From positions 91,457,449 to 91,521,448 of the forward strand of contig CM066735.1 of NCBI GenBank assembly GCA_033961575.1: a stretch of 64,000 nucleotides of DNA, written 5' to 3'. A program made the translations under genes and the position numbers. Below the pieces are notes generated by a model that had not been told where the DNA came from, made no database searches, and saw only the letters and a list, made by a program, of their open reading frames with translations. This stretch comes from Aselliscus stoliczkanus (taxonomy: Eukaryota; Chordata; Mammalia; Chiroptera; Hipposideridae). Below are positions 35,226 through 47,690 of the stretch, piece by piece (position 1 is the first letter of the stretch; each line of letters begins with the position of its first letter).

Positions 35226-35330
35226 TGGCCTGGAAAGCCAGCGGCCCAGGTTTGGGTCCCACATCTGAGGGCCAGTGACACTGCCCTCCAAAAAATAAAA
35301 AATAAAAAATAAATTAAAAAAATAAAATAA
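35226..35330 (+). repeat. tRNA-derived SINE, short form, 5'-truncated
   Basis: Begins inside the head at 'ggcctggaaagccagcggcc' and lacks about 40 bp including the A box. The tail is irregular AAAAAT-type. A 13-bp duplication, aaaataaattcta, flanks it (35213-35225; 35331-35343), so truncation occurred at insertion. Confidence 0.92.
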
Positions 35331-36079
35331 AAAATAAATTCTAATATTTGTCCCCATACCACAGGAAAAACACAGTCCCTTCTCCCTTGCTAAAAATGCA
35401 TGTTCCATTCCAGCCCAGTATTTTTTATCTATACCATTCCCCGGACAATGATAGCAAAACTGAATTCTATTTCTGTAAGTGTTCCTTTTCCAGGAAAATT
35501 ATTCATTCATCCCTTCCTTCATTCAGTAAACATTGGAGCAGTCAACATTTCAAGCACTGTGCTAGGTGGCTAGCTAGCATGGTCGCTGTTCTCACTGAGC
35601 TTCGCTTACTAAAGAAATGCAAACGGCCAACTTATCAAAAGCTAAATGAATGAGGTTTCTTCCTTTAGAAATCAACTTCATTTTCTCACACTGACCGGCA
35701 TTTATGGCATTTGATCCCTTTCACGTTAACTACCAAACTAGCTGGTTTAGAAGTTAATCACGCTGCACTAACTGGCCCTCACCCAGAAGTTGGGGGGGTG
35801 GGGAGGGAAAGAAGTCAGTTTCTCTCTGGGGGTCTGGGTCCTCCAGGCCGGCTGTGGGGTGGGCAGCAGGTCCGCAATGTGAGAAAAAAGAAAGCAACTT
35901 GCAGAGAGAAGCCGACTCCCTGGCCTCTGCTGTTTCTGATACTCAGGACACTTCAATTCTTGAATTATCAGTCACGTTCTCCACATCCTTAGAATAATCT
36001 CATCTTTTTATTTAAATGAGTTTGAATTAAATGTTGTTACCTGCAACATAAAGAGTCTTAATAACAGTGGTATCAGACT

Positions 36080-36305
36080 GAACTCCCTGACCCGCCCCAC
36101 AGGGGCGGGGCTGAGAACGCCCTGGAACCAGGCTGCCTGGGTTCCTGCCCCTGGCTCCTTCCACTCACTAGCTGTATATAACCTATGCTTTGATGTCACC
36201 ATCTGTAAAAGGAGGATAACAGTACCCACCAAAAGGGACGGTTTAAATTTTAAATGAGTTTCTACACTTAAAGCCCTTAGAACAAAGCTTGACCCCCAGT
36301 CACGG
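36080..36305 (+). repeat. MIR SINE remnant, sense
   Basis: MIR sense words 'aaccaggctgcctgggttcc', 'ccactcactagctgtatata', 'atctgtaaaaggaggataac' and 'aaagcccttagaacaaagct'. Confidence 0.85.
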
Positions 36306-36714
36306 CCTCACAGGAGTTAGCGATTACTGCTCTCATTGTCCCCACCAACCCCTCCGTGGGGGACCTAATGCTGTGATTTGCTGATGTTCCAACTGTGATC
36401 AGTCATCTGGCGGCACACATTCCCTACTACATGACCCAGGAAGAGAGGGCCCCTGGCGAGGCCACTCTCAGGCAGGGACAGGGTCCCCTCTAGGTGAATG
36501 GGGGGGAGTCACAAGGGAAGGAGAGAAAGCCACGTGGGTGGTCCACAGGTTCAGGCAGCACACACTCTTCTCCCTTCAGACGCTTTCACACAACCAAACC
36601 CAAACCTGCCGCCAACTCCAGTCTTTAGTCACACTGCTCTTCCTTCTGTTCTGTTGGTTTTCTAAACCTAAACCTTTTGAGGTTTTTAGATTCAACAGAT
36701 GGTTTCAGCTTGGC

Positions 36715-36742
<28 letters not shown>
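36715..36742 (+). repeat. Poly(A) run of 28
   Basis: Uninterrupted 28-base A homopolymer with no obvious retroelement body to its left. It may be the tail of a very short or unrecognised insertion, or a simple slippage tract. Confidence 0.9.
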
Positions 36743-36745
<3 letters not shown>

Positions 36746-37039
36746 TCCTGAGTGGTACAAACCTTACAATTCTTCATTATCGTAAATTTTTATTTTTGTG
36801 TGTATGGGAGATTGGACAAGAAGGCTGCTGACATTTGTGAACCCTAAATCTATTTATAATATGTAACGACTGAGGCTCTATACCCACTAGTGGTCCTATT
36901 ACAGGCGTATTAGAAGACTTCATGTAAAGAGTTTAGAATCAATCTGAACACCACCCTGAAAGGCTCACTGAACGAGGAATAAGAATGGCCGAGCTCAGGC
37001 ACCTGCATTTAAGACATACCCGTGCTCTTCTGCTTAAGG

Positions 37040-37570
37040 ACAGGGACACATTCTGAGAAATGCGTCATTAGGCAAGTTCGTCGTTGTGTGACCATCACAG
37101 AGTGCACTTCCAGTACTTGATTGAATAGCCTGCTGCACACCCAGGATATATGCAGTAGCCAGTGTTCCTAGGCTGCAAGCCTGTCCAGCATGGTATTGTA
37201 CAAAACAACACGAGATTAAATCAAGCACAAGAGAAAATGATGCAATCAAGAGATGAGGTAAAATGGCATACTGTTTTACAGCAAATGTCCTTTATAAATA
37301 GAAAGAGTACACTCTAAAATGACAATAAAAAGGATGGTAAATACATAAACCAGTAACAGTTATCAAGCATTATGTGCTATACATAGGTGCATGTGCTGTA
37401 CTTTTATGACTGGCCGTGCGGTACGTCTGTTTACACCAGCAGCACCACAAACATGAGAGGAACGCACTGCACTAGATGCTAAGACACCTGGAATGTTTCA
37501 GTTCCATTACAACCTCACGGGACCACCATCTTATATACAGTCCCTCACTGACCAAAACATCATCGTGACT
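37040..37570. mobile_element. Ancient mammalian interspersed repeat (family not named)
   Basis: The sequence 'cattaggcaagttcgtcgtt gtgtgaccat', 'cacacccaggatatatgcag', 'gggaccaccatcttatatac' and 'cactgaccaaaacatcatcg' corresponds to a familiar mammalian repeat, probably DNA-transposon derived. I recognise the consensus words but cannot give a name with certainty. Confidence 0.65.
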
Positions 37571-38999
37571 GTAGAGGGTTCTAAAAGGCCAGGAGTAGCT
37601 TTAAAACATGATTTTTTCCAAAGATACTTACTTGGCCCAAGTATCTTTTAAATTATTCTAGAGCCAAAATTCCAGGTGTGTAGCTAGCTGGAGAGGAGGA
37701 GGAAGAGAAACATGTATGTAGCATGTCCATATTCTTACAACGCCGGGGCTTCCCAACAGAAATTCTAAAACTACGGCCAACTCCGGGGCTCCTCTTCCTG
37801 GGAAGCCAGGTCCGGCAGGGCCACTCGATCCCCGCTAACTCATGGTCTCGAACTCGGGAGGAGAGGATTCTCCTTTTCTCGTTTCTGCTTCTCTTTCAGA
37901 TGTTTCTTATTTGTACCAAGGAGCAAATTAAACCCGTGGGGGAAAACAAGACCCCATTTCTAACCCAAAGAAATACGTACTCTCTTCTAGACCCCGTTCC
38001 CTTCCAAGTTCTCTTTCCTTCTCCTTCTCATTAGCTCAGCCCAGCTCTTTCAAAGGCCTCTACCTTTCTTTCTACTCCCTAAATCCGCAAACATTTCCAC
38101 TTCAGCACTTCTTTCCTTCATTTCACCTCAAGAAAAGAAGGAGGGGTTGCCCCTCAGGTTACTACCAACCCCTATTGATTTACAGCTAGTCACAATAACT
38201 GGAGGGCCTTTATCTCCCCATTCCAAAGCAAATTTGCTAATCTCTCTGCCCCCACAGCCCATCACAGGAAGTAGCCCGTTACAGGTGTGCAGGGTGGGAC
38301 AGGGACAGAATTGGACATCACTGCTACCACATGACGTAGGTTTAGATGAAAGGGAATTAGGATAACAATTAACAAATTTATATCTTAGCTCATGAATCTT
38401 AACATACAGTGCCTTGTTCACTAGCTGTTTTACAGACATTCGCTGTTGAGAGCATCTACCACACTTGTGTATCTCCACACAATCTAATTCAATGCTATGC
38501 ACACAGGCACAAAAACGCTCAGTTTGTAACTGTAATTGAATAAAATCTTTCAGGTCTTTTTTTCTGACGGTGGCTGTACTCTTAATGCTTTACTGCAGAG
38601 GTAACTTACATCTGTCTATAATGCAGCAACTCCATGCAAATGCTTCAATTAGCATTGGGAAATATCCAAATACTGACCCCATGTTGATCCCACTGTTTCG
38701 TATTATAAAACTGATCTAAATTTTTAATCACTAAGTATCTTGTATATTTTCTTAAGATTAAACCTATGTTGAAAATCTTAAGGATAAATATTACATTTAC
38801 ATAAAATAACAAATTGCTTTGTTTCGTTTTACCAATGAGAGATTAAAACTGACTTTATTTGTGGTTTAATCACTGCTGCAACTTGACAATTTCTCAGTGA
38901 CTTTTATTAATACCTAAAGAAATGGACTGGTATCATTTACACAACTACGACTAATCAAATACAGTATTTGTTTCAGTAATCACTCAAACTTTTTAGGCA
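37571..38999. other. Intron segment, no gene
   Basis: Intron with overlapping open frames at 38128-38502 (minus) and 37723-38034 (plus); neither has recognisable domains or flanking splice logic tied to UBE2E1. No repeat named. Confidence 0.45.
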
Positions 39000-39480
39000 T
39001 CTCCTGGTGTTAGGCACAAGAATAAAAATAAAGCAATCAGATTTTAAGTGACCTGTGAAGTGACAAACACAAACAACCATAACTGAATGTGACAAATATT
39101 GTCAAGAGGTATGTACAAAGTGCCATGGTACAGATGAGACAGCTGTGTGGGGTGAATCGCTTTCTCTGAGCTTTGCAGAAGAAGAATAGACACTGGGAGA
39201 GGGAAAATTCTAGGAAGTGAATTGAATTGAATATAATGAGTTATAGGGGGAGACATAACAAGACGTGGATCTAGTAGACTGGAATCAGGTTGTAAGGGAT
39301 TTATATATCATATAAAGAATTTTGAACACTTAATTTTAAGAGCAACTGGAAGCCTTAGTTTTTTAACAGAGGAATGAATGCCTTGATGATCAAACCTATG
39401 TTGGAGAATATAGAGATAGATGGCCCATCTGATGAAACGATATAAGTGGCAAATGAAATAGCCTGTCTGTTAAATTTTAA
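39000..39480. repeat. L2-like ancient repeat
   Basis: Words such as 'caggttgtaagggatttata', 'agcaactggaagccttagtt' and 'gaggaatgaatgccttgatg' are typical of degraded L2-family or related ancient repeats. Confidence 0.45.
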
Positions 39481-39554
39481 ATATAGTTTGGCCGAGTAAC
39501 ATTTAACAGGCAATAACTCGAAGCCAGGTCTACAATTCCTACAGCTACTACAAG

Positions 39555-39700
39555 AGGCAACAGAGCATAATGGTTAGGCACACGGGCTCTGAAGGCCAGG
39601 CTCCAAATGCCAGCTGACCATTTAAGAGCCTTGTGACCTTGGGCAACCTACTTAAAAAAGCTAATATTTGTATGGTAAATGTAAAGAGCTGTCCAGAATA
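39555..39700 (+). repeat. MIR SINE remnant, sense
   Basis: MIR head and core in sense: 'cagagcataatggttaggca cacgggctctgaagg' followed by 'agccttgtgaccttgggcaa cctac'. Confidence 0.85.
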
Positions 39701-40984
39701 CCATAAATCAATACTACTATTGCTTCATTATTTTGTATAAAGTGAATACCCACATTATTGGACACATTCATATCATTTTACAATATAATTACTAAAATTC
39801 ATTTGAGTCCAATATAAATTACTTGAAGATTTTTTGTATATGATTTTATTATTGGTGTTGTTTCCCTTTGAGCAATTACCTGTTGTTTGCACTGAAATTC
39901 CGTCCCCTTAAGAATTTTGAATACCATGTAATTTTTTCTATAATGGTTAAGTGAAAAAAAATTTTCCTAAGGGTCTCTTTCTACGCTGTTTATTATTGGC
40001 TCAGGGGAGAAAAAAATCATGAGACACTTGGTCCTTCAGTAAGAAAAATTACCATTCTGTAACAAATGTATTTTCTTATCAATGCAATCTCTAACCTCCT
40101 GTAATGCTTTATTAACATTTAATGGAATTAAATTTAATTTTATATCACTTTTATAGCATAACAAGTCAAAAGAGTTTTAGTAACTGAAATTTCAAAATCA
40201 CACCTAAGAATGATTACATCACCACTCCAGTCTGTTTAGCAGCCTGATCACCTGTGTCTGGCCTACACGCCCCCTTTAGTCCAAATATTTCAGTTATCAA
40301 AATTAAAAATTGTGGCGAAATTATTACTCCACCAAAGCATCTATGAAATCAAGGAAACCGGAAAGTATCCTTTCTATATATTCATATCACACAGATTTGG
40401 GGCTTCACACTATATGGATAAGCCTTATAGGTAAACATCACAGGTGCCCCGTGGGGACTAGGAGGAGACTGGCAAGCTACCTCCCAGACCACTGAGCAGT
40501 CTTATTTATTGTCCCTGGTCTGAAGACGTACAAGGCCAAACTCTTGATGCTTCCACCCTGGCAGACACAATCCATCCCCACTTGGGGTACAGAGTCCAGA
40601 GGCCAGGCAAGCACACTACAAAGACAACTAAGAGGGTCAGTTTTGTTGGCCTTGAATGCTCCATAGGCATTACAAAGTATTCATTCTTTCACCTGCCCAT
40701 CACATCAAGACAAACTGAGAGCTGTTATACCTCCCTTCACCTGTTCAGACACAAATTTTGGGTAGCACGTCTTTAATTTTTAAAAATTTCTAGATATAAT
40801 AGACATCGATATGTAGATATACTAGGTATGAAAAAGTATTGATTATATCCAGATATAACAGAAATGCTACATATAAGCAATGTCAGTGACTCTGTAAGGC
40901 CAAAAAATAAAAATAAAAAGTGTTTATAAAGAGTATCTCCATAACAGCTATTCTTATTAAGTTATAGATTTTAGGTGAGATATT
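39701..40984. other. Intron segment, no gene
   Basis: AT-rich intron, no recognised repeat or exon signals. Confidence 0.45.
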
Positions 40985-41435
40985 CTTCTCAAGTCTGGCC
41001 AACCGTAGTGGCATTCTGCTTAAAACTCTCCAAAGGCTTTCTACTGAAATTAACAAAACCTGACCTCTGCCTGTCTCACCTCCTACCACTCCCATCCTCA
41101 TGCACAATGCCCAGTTGTGCTGGCCTTCCCCACACAGCACCTATTTGCTGTCTTTCCACCTAAAATGCCCTTCTTATGCAGGGTCTTTGTCATCCTTCAT
41201 GGCCATCTCAGAATGACAACTACTAGTGCCCCAACCTACCCAGGCACTTGCTACGCCATTTCGCTGTTTTAATTTCTTAGTATTTACCTGAAATTACTTT
41301 TGTACATTTTTTTAATTGTCCCTCCCTCCATATGAACGTAAGCTCCATGAAAGCAGTAATAGTGTCTTTTTCACTGCTCTATCTTAAGTACCTGGCTCAA
41401 CAGGAAATGCCCAATAAATGTTAAAATGAGCGACC
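40985..41435 (+). repeat. L2 LINE 3' end
   Basis: Sense L2 tail: 'ggcattctgcttaaaactct ccaaaggctt', 'atgaacgtaagctccatgaa agcag' and the terminus 'gcccaataaatgttaaaatg'. Confidence 0.85.
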
Positions 41436-42596
41436 AAATATGGTGAAGGACAGCTGGTCACAAGTCAAAGGACCACACAATGGAATGGGCCAGGGCAGGA
41501 ACAGACCAAAGTATTGGCAATGTTGTCAGAGATTTGAACTCAACCTGGGTGACAGTGAGAACAGAGAGAGGACACAGGTGGGGCAGGTAGGAGACACCCT
41601 TGCCCAGCCCAGTGGGTCACTGATAACCCTGCTGGGCCTCAATAAATCTACTTGCAAAACTAGTATGAAGGTTTAACTGGAGCAAACAAAAATCTGTTAT
41701 TAATACAGTCAATTCTCAAGATGCAAATGTCACGTATTTTAAAAACTCATTCAAGGAAGATAATTACTAAGCTACTGGGCTTGGTAAATACCTGTTGAGG
41801 AATGAATCACACCTTCAAAGTTTAAGTCATAACAATTTATATTAATATATACAGTCTAGGTACATGCACTTGTATCTCTCCCAGACATATCAGGTGTCAC
41901 AAATTGTCTTCCAGCTCTAGTGGGCATGTTCGGAAGAAATATCTGAGAAAACTTCACCCAAATGGCTATGATTTTTTTTTTTTTCTTGACGAAACAGGAA
42001 GGAGAGGGAGCAACCAGGGTGGGAGAAAGCCAGGAATGCAAGAATGAACTGGCAGATTTCAACCAGAAAGGAAAATGCAAATTAAGCCTGCAGTAACATC
42101 ATCAGGTATCTTGCGAGTTGGCTTATTAGCCCACCAAACAAGACAGCGTTTCTTTTCATGCCCCTCCAGATCAAATGACGATTAGTAAATGTTATCCTCC
42201 CCAAACCCTGCACTACATTAGGGGCTTGTCAGATATGAGAGAAGCTTCAGAACTGGAAGATGGCTGCTCTGGAGGTGCTTACTACAGGGTTCGAAGTTTA
42301 AATCTTTGCATTTAAATGAGAGTTGGACTATAACAAACCACTAAATGTAGGAAGGTTTTAGGAGTGGCTCTGGAAAAAGAAAAAGAGCAACAGCACACCA
42401 GTCTTTGGCGACAGAATGGAGACAATTGATAAAAATTCACTTATCAATATACACCTCATAATAAACAGGACACAGAGACAGAGACGGGGGGGGGGGGCAT
42501 CCAGCCCTTCCCAGCTACAAAATTTCCATCATAAAAATTAATTTAGGTTCCAAGACCTTAATAGCTTTTTACTTTTTTTCACAATCGTGTTTTACT
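41436..42596. other. Intron segment, no gene
   Basis: Unassigned intron. A poly(G) run of about 13 lies near 42486-42498. The frame at 41440-41676 has no recognisable protein features. Confidence 0.45.
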
Positions 42597-42701
42597 TTAT
42601 TTTTTTTTGAGGGCGGTGTCACTGGCCGTCATATATGGGACCTGAACCGGGGCCGCTGGCTTCCCAAGCCAGCGCTTAACCACCGCGCCACTTGGCTGGC
42701 C
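42597..42701 (-). repeat. tRNA-derived SINE, short form, antisense
   Basis: Standard short SINE in reverse (gagggcggtgtcactggccg ... cgccacttggctggc). Flanks carry an imperfect duplication (cacaatcgtg / cacaatcatg). Confidence 0.9.
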
Positions 42702-42884
42702 CACAATCATGTGTTTTAATTTGCAGGTACTACAGTACAGAATTTTCTCCCAATATATGAGGATAAATGCGAATAGTGACAGTAAAATGTAGTAGTAATC
42801 TCTATATCTACATGGAATCCAGTAGTATGTCCAGACAGCACAGAAATCATTTTCAAATTTCAGTTCTAATAAGAATTGTGTCCT
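42702..42884. other. Short intron spacer
   Basis: Unassigned sequence between two SINEs; its last 11 bases (aattgtgtcct) are the left duplication of the next element. Confidence 0.5.
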
Positions 42885-43394
42885 CTGGGCCGGCCGAGTG
42901 GCTCAGTTGGTTAAGAGTTGGCTTAGAGTGTGTGCTCTGAGCAACAGAACCGCCGGTTCGATTCCCACATGGGCCAGTGAACTCTGCGCCCAAGCTGAGC
43001 TGTCGCTGAGCTGCCAACAGGTGGCAGGATTGCTCAGCTGGTGTAACAGCAAGATTGCCTGTTTGATGGTGGGCTACGCCCGCCTGCAACTAAGACTGAA
43101 CTCGGCACCTTGAGCTGAGCTGCTGTTCAGATGGCTCAGTGGATACGGCGTGCGCTCTTAACAAGGCTGCTGGTTTGACTCCCACATGAGATGGTGTCTA
43201 CACCCACCTGCAACTAAGATTGAACACAGCACCTTGAGCTCTGAGGCCACAAGCTGCCGACACGAAGCCAGATGGTGACTGGCGCCCTCCACAATGAAGA
43301 TTAAAGAATAACAACTTGGCTGGTCTCCTCCCCCAATTCCCCAACACTGTTCCCCTCCCCTAAATCCCCAATAAAATCTGGAAGAAAAAAAAAA
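42885..43394 (+). repeat. tRNA-derived SINE, composite multi-unit form
   Basis: About 510 bp containing three serial tRNA-like units. Unit 1: 'ggccggccgagtggctcagt tggttaag' with B box ggttcgattcc. Unit 2: 'ggattgctcagctggtgtaa' ending 'cgcccgcctgcaactaagac'. Unit 3: 'agatggctcagtggatacgg' with a B-like ggtttgactcc, ending 'cacccacctgcaactaagat'. A shared 3' part follows: 'ccctccacaatgaagattaa', 'tccccaataaaatct' and an A-tail. An 11-bp duplication, aattgtgtcct, flanks it (42874-42884; 43395-43405). Confidence 0.93.
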
Positions 43395-43405
43395 AATTGT
43401 GTCCT

Positions 43406-45234
43406 TGACATGATTTATCTTACGACTGGTCCGTATCACTTGACAATGTTTACTATGTACAACACCACACATACTTTGGATGTGAAAACATCTCAGGATA
43501 CTAAGCTATGAAGGAGGAACATGGGATGGGGTGGGCGGACTACCAGTCTAGCTAAAGAATGAAGCTATGCATTCTACGGACTTGCACTGAGACAGCTACT
43601 CAGAAAAAAGACCAAGGCCAAAGCAGGATCCTGTACTATTACTATGTGATACTGCTATTTTTACTGCCAGTCTCTGCTCACACATTACTATAATCACTTA
43701 ACATACATTTGTTCTGAAATATTTACTTAGGTTACAGGAAAGTTATCCATTATGTTTATAAGAAATCCTCCTGGGTGCTTGTTATAAAACAAATGTTTTC
43801 TTTTAGAAATTTCTGACATACACCAATTCAACTATCTCCTTGTCTTTAGGATAAATGTGTTCCAGCAAAGTCTGCAAAGAAATAAAATTTTATAAAGCCA
43901 ATTCCAATAAATTACCTTAAAAAACTTGAGATGTACTGCCATAGAAGAGGAAGGGTTATGAGTGGTGACAGGAGAAATTTATTTGGGAAGCAAAGTTCCT
44001 CTGTCACCAAAACACTTGTGGTTCCACATGTTAGCATTTGATTCCCTCTGGCAGGACCTAACATTTTTGCAATTCCAACTAATACTCTCTGAATTATAAC
44101 AATGTCTCCCAATCCTGAAAATGTTTTCATTCCTTCTTTAATGCCCCCAGAACTCCACTGTCCCTTTACCAGTCAAGTCAGTAACTTGCCCAAGACACAC
44201 AGTCTTCAGGCTGTCTCCACCTCGCCCAGTGCCTTACAGCACCAGTGGGAAGCTTCAGGTCATACAAATAAAAATGACTTCTCTATGTCAATCAATTTGA
44301 ATTTAGAAATATGTCAGTTATTTGAACAAGATATCATAATTTCTCCTCCAAATATTTATTCACTGTAAAGGCATACTGGAAAATAACCTCTAGTTGTTGA
44401 AAAATGTCCAAAACTATCAGTAGCCCAAAGAACCCACTTTTAAAGAAAGTTAGTATCAATAAAATATACCATATTTTTAAGATTGAAAATGGAGTGTCTT
44501 GACTGGTAACTTTTGTGATGTGAACAAAAAGACACCAACTAAATCACTTAGGATGTTTGTGCAACACTTTTCCCCAAACTCCCTACACTCAGAATTTGAA
44601 TGGAATTTGGTCTGAATTTTTAAGCACAAGCTGCTACACACACACAACAGCTCAGGTGGGAAGTACTAAGAGAAACATCGTGGGACATTTTCTTGTATGA
44701 AACTATTAACCACATCCAGCAATGATTCTAGGTATCTTATTGTCCCCCAGCATACTGTGTTTAACTTTCACATTTGTGTCCTGACAAAACCAATCTCAAA
44801 GGGAGAAACTGAATTATCAAATTAAGCAAGACCAGAGTACCTGGGATAATCTGCAACAAATTAATAAAACATGATTGGTAGATTGCTATCTGAAAATGTG
44901 CTTCAAATCTTTTTCTATTGAACTTACTAGGGTCCATCACACATCGATTTGCCATCTATCAATTTAAATAGATACAAACACGCAATGTCTTGGCATTACA
45001 CATCATGATCATCATTTCAATGCTGGTAGACCCTACAGGCCCTCTCCATTGAATACTATTTATAATTTAGTACCGACACAAGTCACTATAGACAAGTCCG
45101 ACGTGACACCTGTGGCAAATGCACTGCTGGATGCTATGTAGGAGCTGGATAATGCCAACGCCAGTCCCTTTATTCTGCCCTGGCATTTCACTTTGTCTTG
45201 TTCAGGTTCTTTAAAAAGCAGACCTGAAGGTGAC
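43406..45234. other. Intron segment, no gene
   Basis: Intron without recognised exons; repeats here are too diverged to name. Confidence 0.45.
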
Positions 45235-45455
45235 GTTGTATAGTATGGTATGCCAACTGTAACTGAATATGTGGATGGTCACGGGATGTGGAGTATACTG
45301 TGGAGAGGAGTCAGGGGAGTTGTGATGGATATGTATGATATGGGGGGGGAGTGGGGTGGCAAACTGGGGGAAGGGGATTGTCACTTTGGGGGGTAAAGAA
45401 TATAACTATTGCATTGTGTTGTACACCTGAAACTAATTAAAATAAAAAAAAGAAA
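45235..45455 (+). mobile_element. L1-type 3' UTR fragment
   Basis: G-rich segment followed by 'gcattgtgttgtacacctga aactaattaa' and an A-rich end, typical of LINE-1 3' termini in laurasiatherian mammals. Sense orientation, 5'-truncated. Confidence 0.75.
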
Positions 45456-47039
45456 TAGAGATCCAAGCTGATCACAAAATACTAAATAAAAAGAATATCA
45501 TTAAAAACAACAGAGATATTGGTCTTCATGTGTATATGCCAAGTACCCATTTTAATTCAGCTGTAACTTATGTGATAATTATTTTGAGGGCAACTAAAAT
45601 TTACTTCAAAAATGAAGTTCCAATACTTGCTTCATGGTGTAGGAGGCATTCTGAATGAAAATACTACTAAGAGCAAAGGAAATTAAAATACCTAAATGAA
45701 ACTTAAAAAAAAAGCAGATCGAGTTCCGTTTTAGGCTACTTTGTGCAAGTATCAGTAAACAGTATGCTGCCCCAGGTAGCATAACCCAGCGACAAATTTC
45801 AATTATGCTCTGCGTTTGAAAATGCTGGCTTCACAGGACTTTCCTGACGGGGTGCGACCTCACCTAAGCCTTTTACAGGGTTATCTCTACGGAGTATGGC
45901 ATGGACTCCTCAAAACAATCCATAATCTCTCATGTTTTAAGGAAAGAGCCATTTGCGTACAACAGTTCCTGGATTACAGTTCTCAAACAGGGAGCTTTGA
46001 TGAGCTTCTGCGCCTACAGACTAGGAAATTTCCCAGAGGATTAGATGCATATTCTGACACCATTTACTAGATCTTTTGTTTCACTCCAGAGCATGGCTGC
46101 ATGTGCGAGGCTGAATAAGAATGGGCTTATTATGAAACCCTGTTTCACTCCGCTGATGATGGGGAATGTGTCAGATGTCTCAGGCCGGTGCCAGCATCTC
46201 TAACATAACCAACTATCTGGAGTAGCTTTAGGATTTTAGGGAACTGTCTGTAGGAAGCCCAATTTACTTAGCACCCCTATACCCACACTCACTTGTTGGC
46301 CAACAGTAATCTTATAAAGTCCAAACATGCGAATCAAAGGTATTGGTATTTTCTTTATGCATCTTTTCAATCTAGGCTGCAGCACGATCCGCCTTTTATA
46401 TCCCACTACAGTGGAGAGCTGCTCTGTGATTCCGGAAAGGTGAAAATTGCCAAAACTGCTTGGGTGCCAACTCAGAAAGACTGCCAGCAATGGGCAGCTG
46501 TAAAATGTGACAGCAATTTCCCCGGCTCTTTCCATTATTTTCTGAAGAGAGTAATGAAGACATTCCATTAAACCATCAATTCCGAATTAGGTTTCTGTGT
46601 TGGTGTTTTAACAAATATGTATTGTTTATCTATTCTTTCTTGGACACTGTAGGGATGCAAAGACACGATCCCTGCTCTCAAGGAACGTAAAGTCTACTGG
46701 CAAAGAACAAACAAAATAAAACGGGACAGATGCCCTTAACACCTAGGTCAAAGTCATTTCTCACTGCTTTGAATCTTTATAACATGTCATGTGCATTACT
46801 TTCCAAATAATATCTCCAGTACAATTCCAAGATTCTAAGTACTATTTCAAAATCAGTGCATGCATTTCTTACCACCCTTACTAGACTATAAAGTTCTTAA
46901 AGGCAACGACTCTTCATATGCAACAGGCACTCTTAGTTTGTGTCAGGAATTTAACATTAGTATCCCTTGTAAGAATCCCGAAATACTGTGAAGTATTGCC
47001 TCCTAAACTAGAAGCATTTTTCCTTCAACATACTGGTAA
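45456..47039. other. Intron segment with an old repeat trace; no gene
   Basis: 46595-46720 shows an old-repeat word set (aacaaatatgtattgtttat ... gatccctgctctcaaggaac). Overlapping open frames at 46236-46571 on both strands are of chance type. Confidence 0.45.
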
Positions 47040-47690
47040 AAATAAAAACTTTATCTTTTTTTATTTTGGTAAAATATGTAACGAAGTTTGCCATTTTAAT
47101 CACTTTTAAGTGTAAAATTCAGTGCCATTAATTACATTCACAATCTTGTGCAACCATCATCACTGTTTCCAAAATTTTCATCACCCCCTAACAGAACCTC
47201 TGTACCCATTAAGAAATAACTCCCCATGCTTCCTTCTCCTCAAGCTGCTGGAAACCTCTAATCTTCTGACTCTATGAACATCACTATTCTAGATATTTCC
47301 TGTAAGTGGAGTCCCTACAGTATGGGCTTTTATGTCTGGCTTGTTTCACTTAGTATAACATTTTCAGGGCTGATCGATCCATGTTGTAGCATGTATCAGG
47401 ACTTCATTAGTTTCTATGGTGGAATAATATCCCATTTTATGCCTATACCACCTTTTGTTTATGCACTCATCTGTTAAGATACTTGGGTTGTTTCCTCTTT
47501 TTGGCTACTCTGAATAATGCTTCTGTGAACGAACACTGACCAGTATGTGTTTGAGTCCGTTTTCAATCTGTTTGGGTGTATACCTAGGGGTAGAACTGCA
47601 GGGTCATATGGTAATTCAGTTTAGCTTTTTGAGGAACAACACTATTGTGGTTTTGTACCCAGAAAAATGGTCTTTTGGTAAACACAACAG
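47040..47690 (-). mobile_element. Old LINE-1 3' UTR, antisense
   Basis: Antisense L1 3' UTR: 'tttgccattttaatcacttt taagtg', 'gtgcaaccatcatcactgtt', 'tggcttgtttcacttagtat', 'tgtgaacgaacactgaccag' and 'gggtagaactgcagggtcat' are classic words of old L1M 3' regions. Confidence 0.88.

Larger units (their letters stand above)
35344..37039. other. Intron segment with old repeats; no gene
   Basis: Contains an old repeat trace at 35490-35600 (cattcattcagtaaacattg ... caagcactgtgctaggtggc), a MIR (separate entry) and a 28-base poly(A) at 36715-36742. 35760-36000 is GC-richer with overlapping open frames on both strands, none convincing. Confidence 0.5.

Noticed and set aside
42885..43000. Functional tRNA gene
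   Set aside because: A and B boxes are present but the acceptor stem is not formed, and the unit is embedded in a SINE with target duplications.
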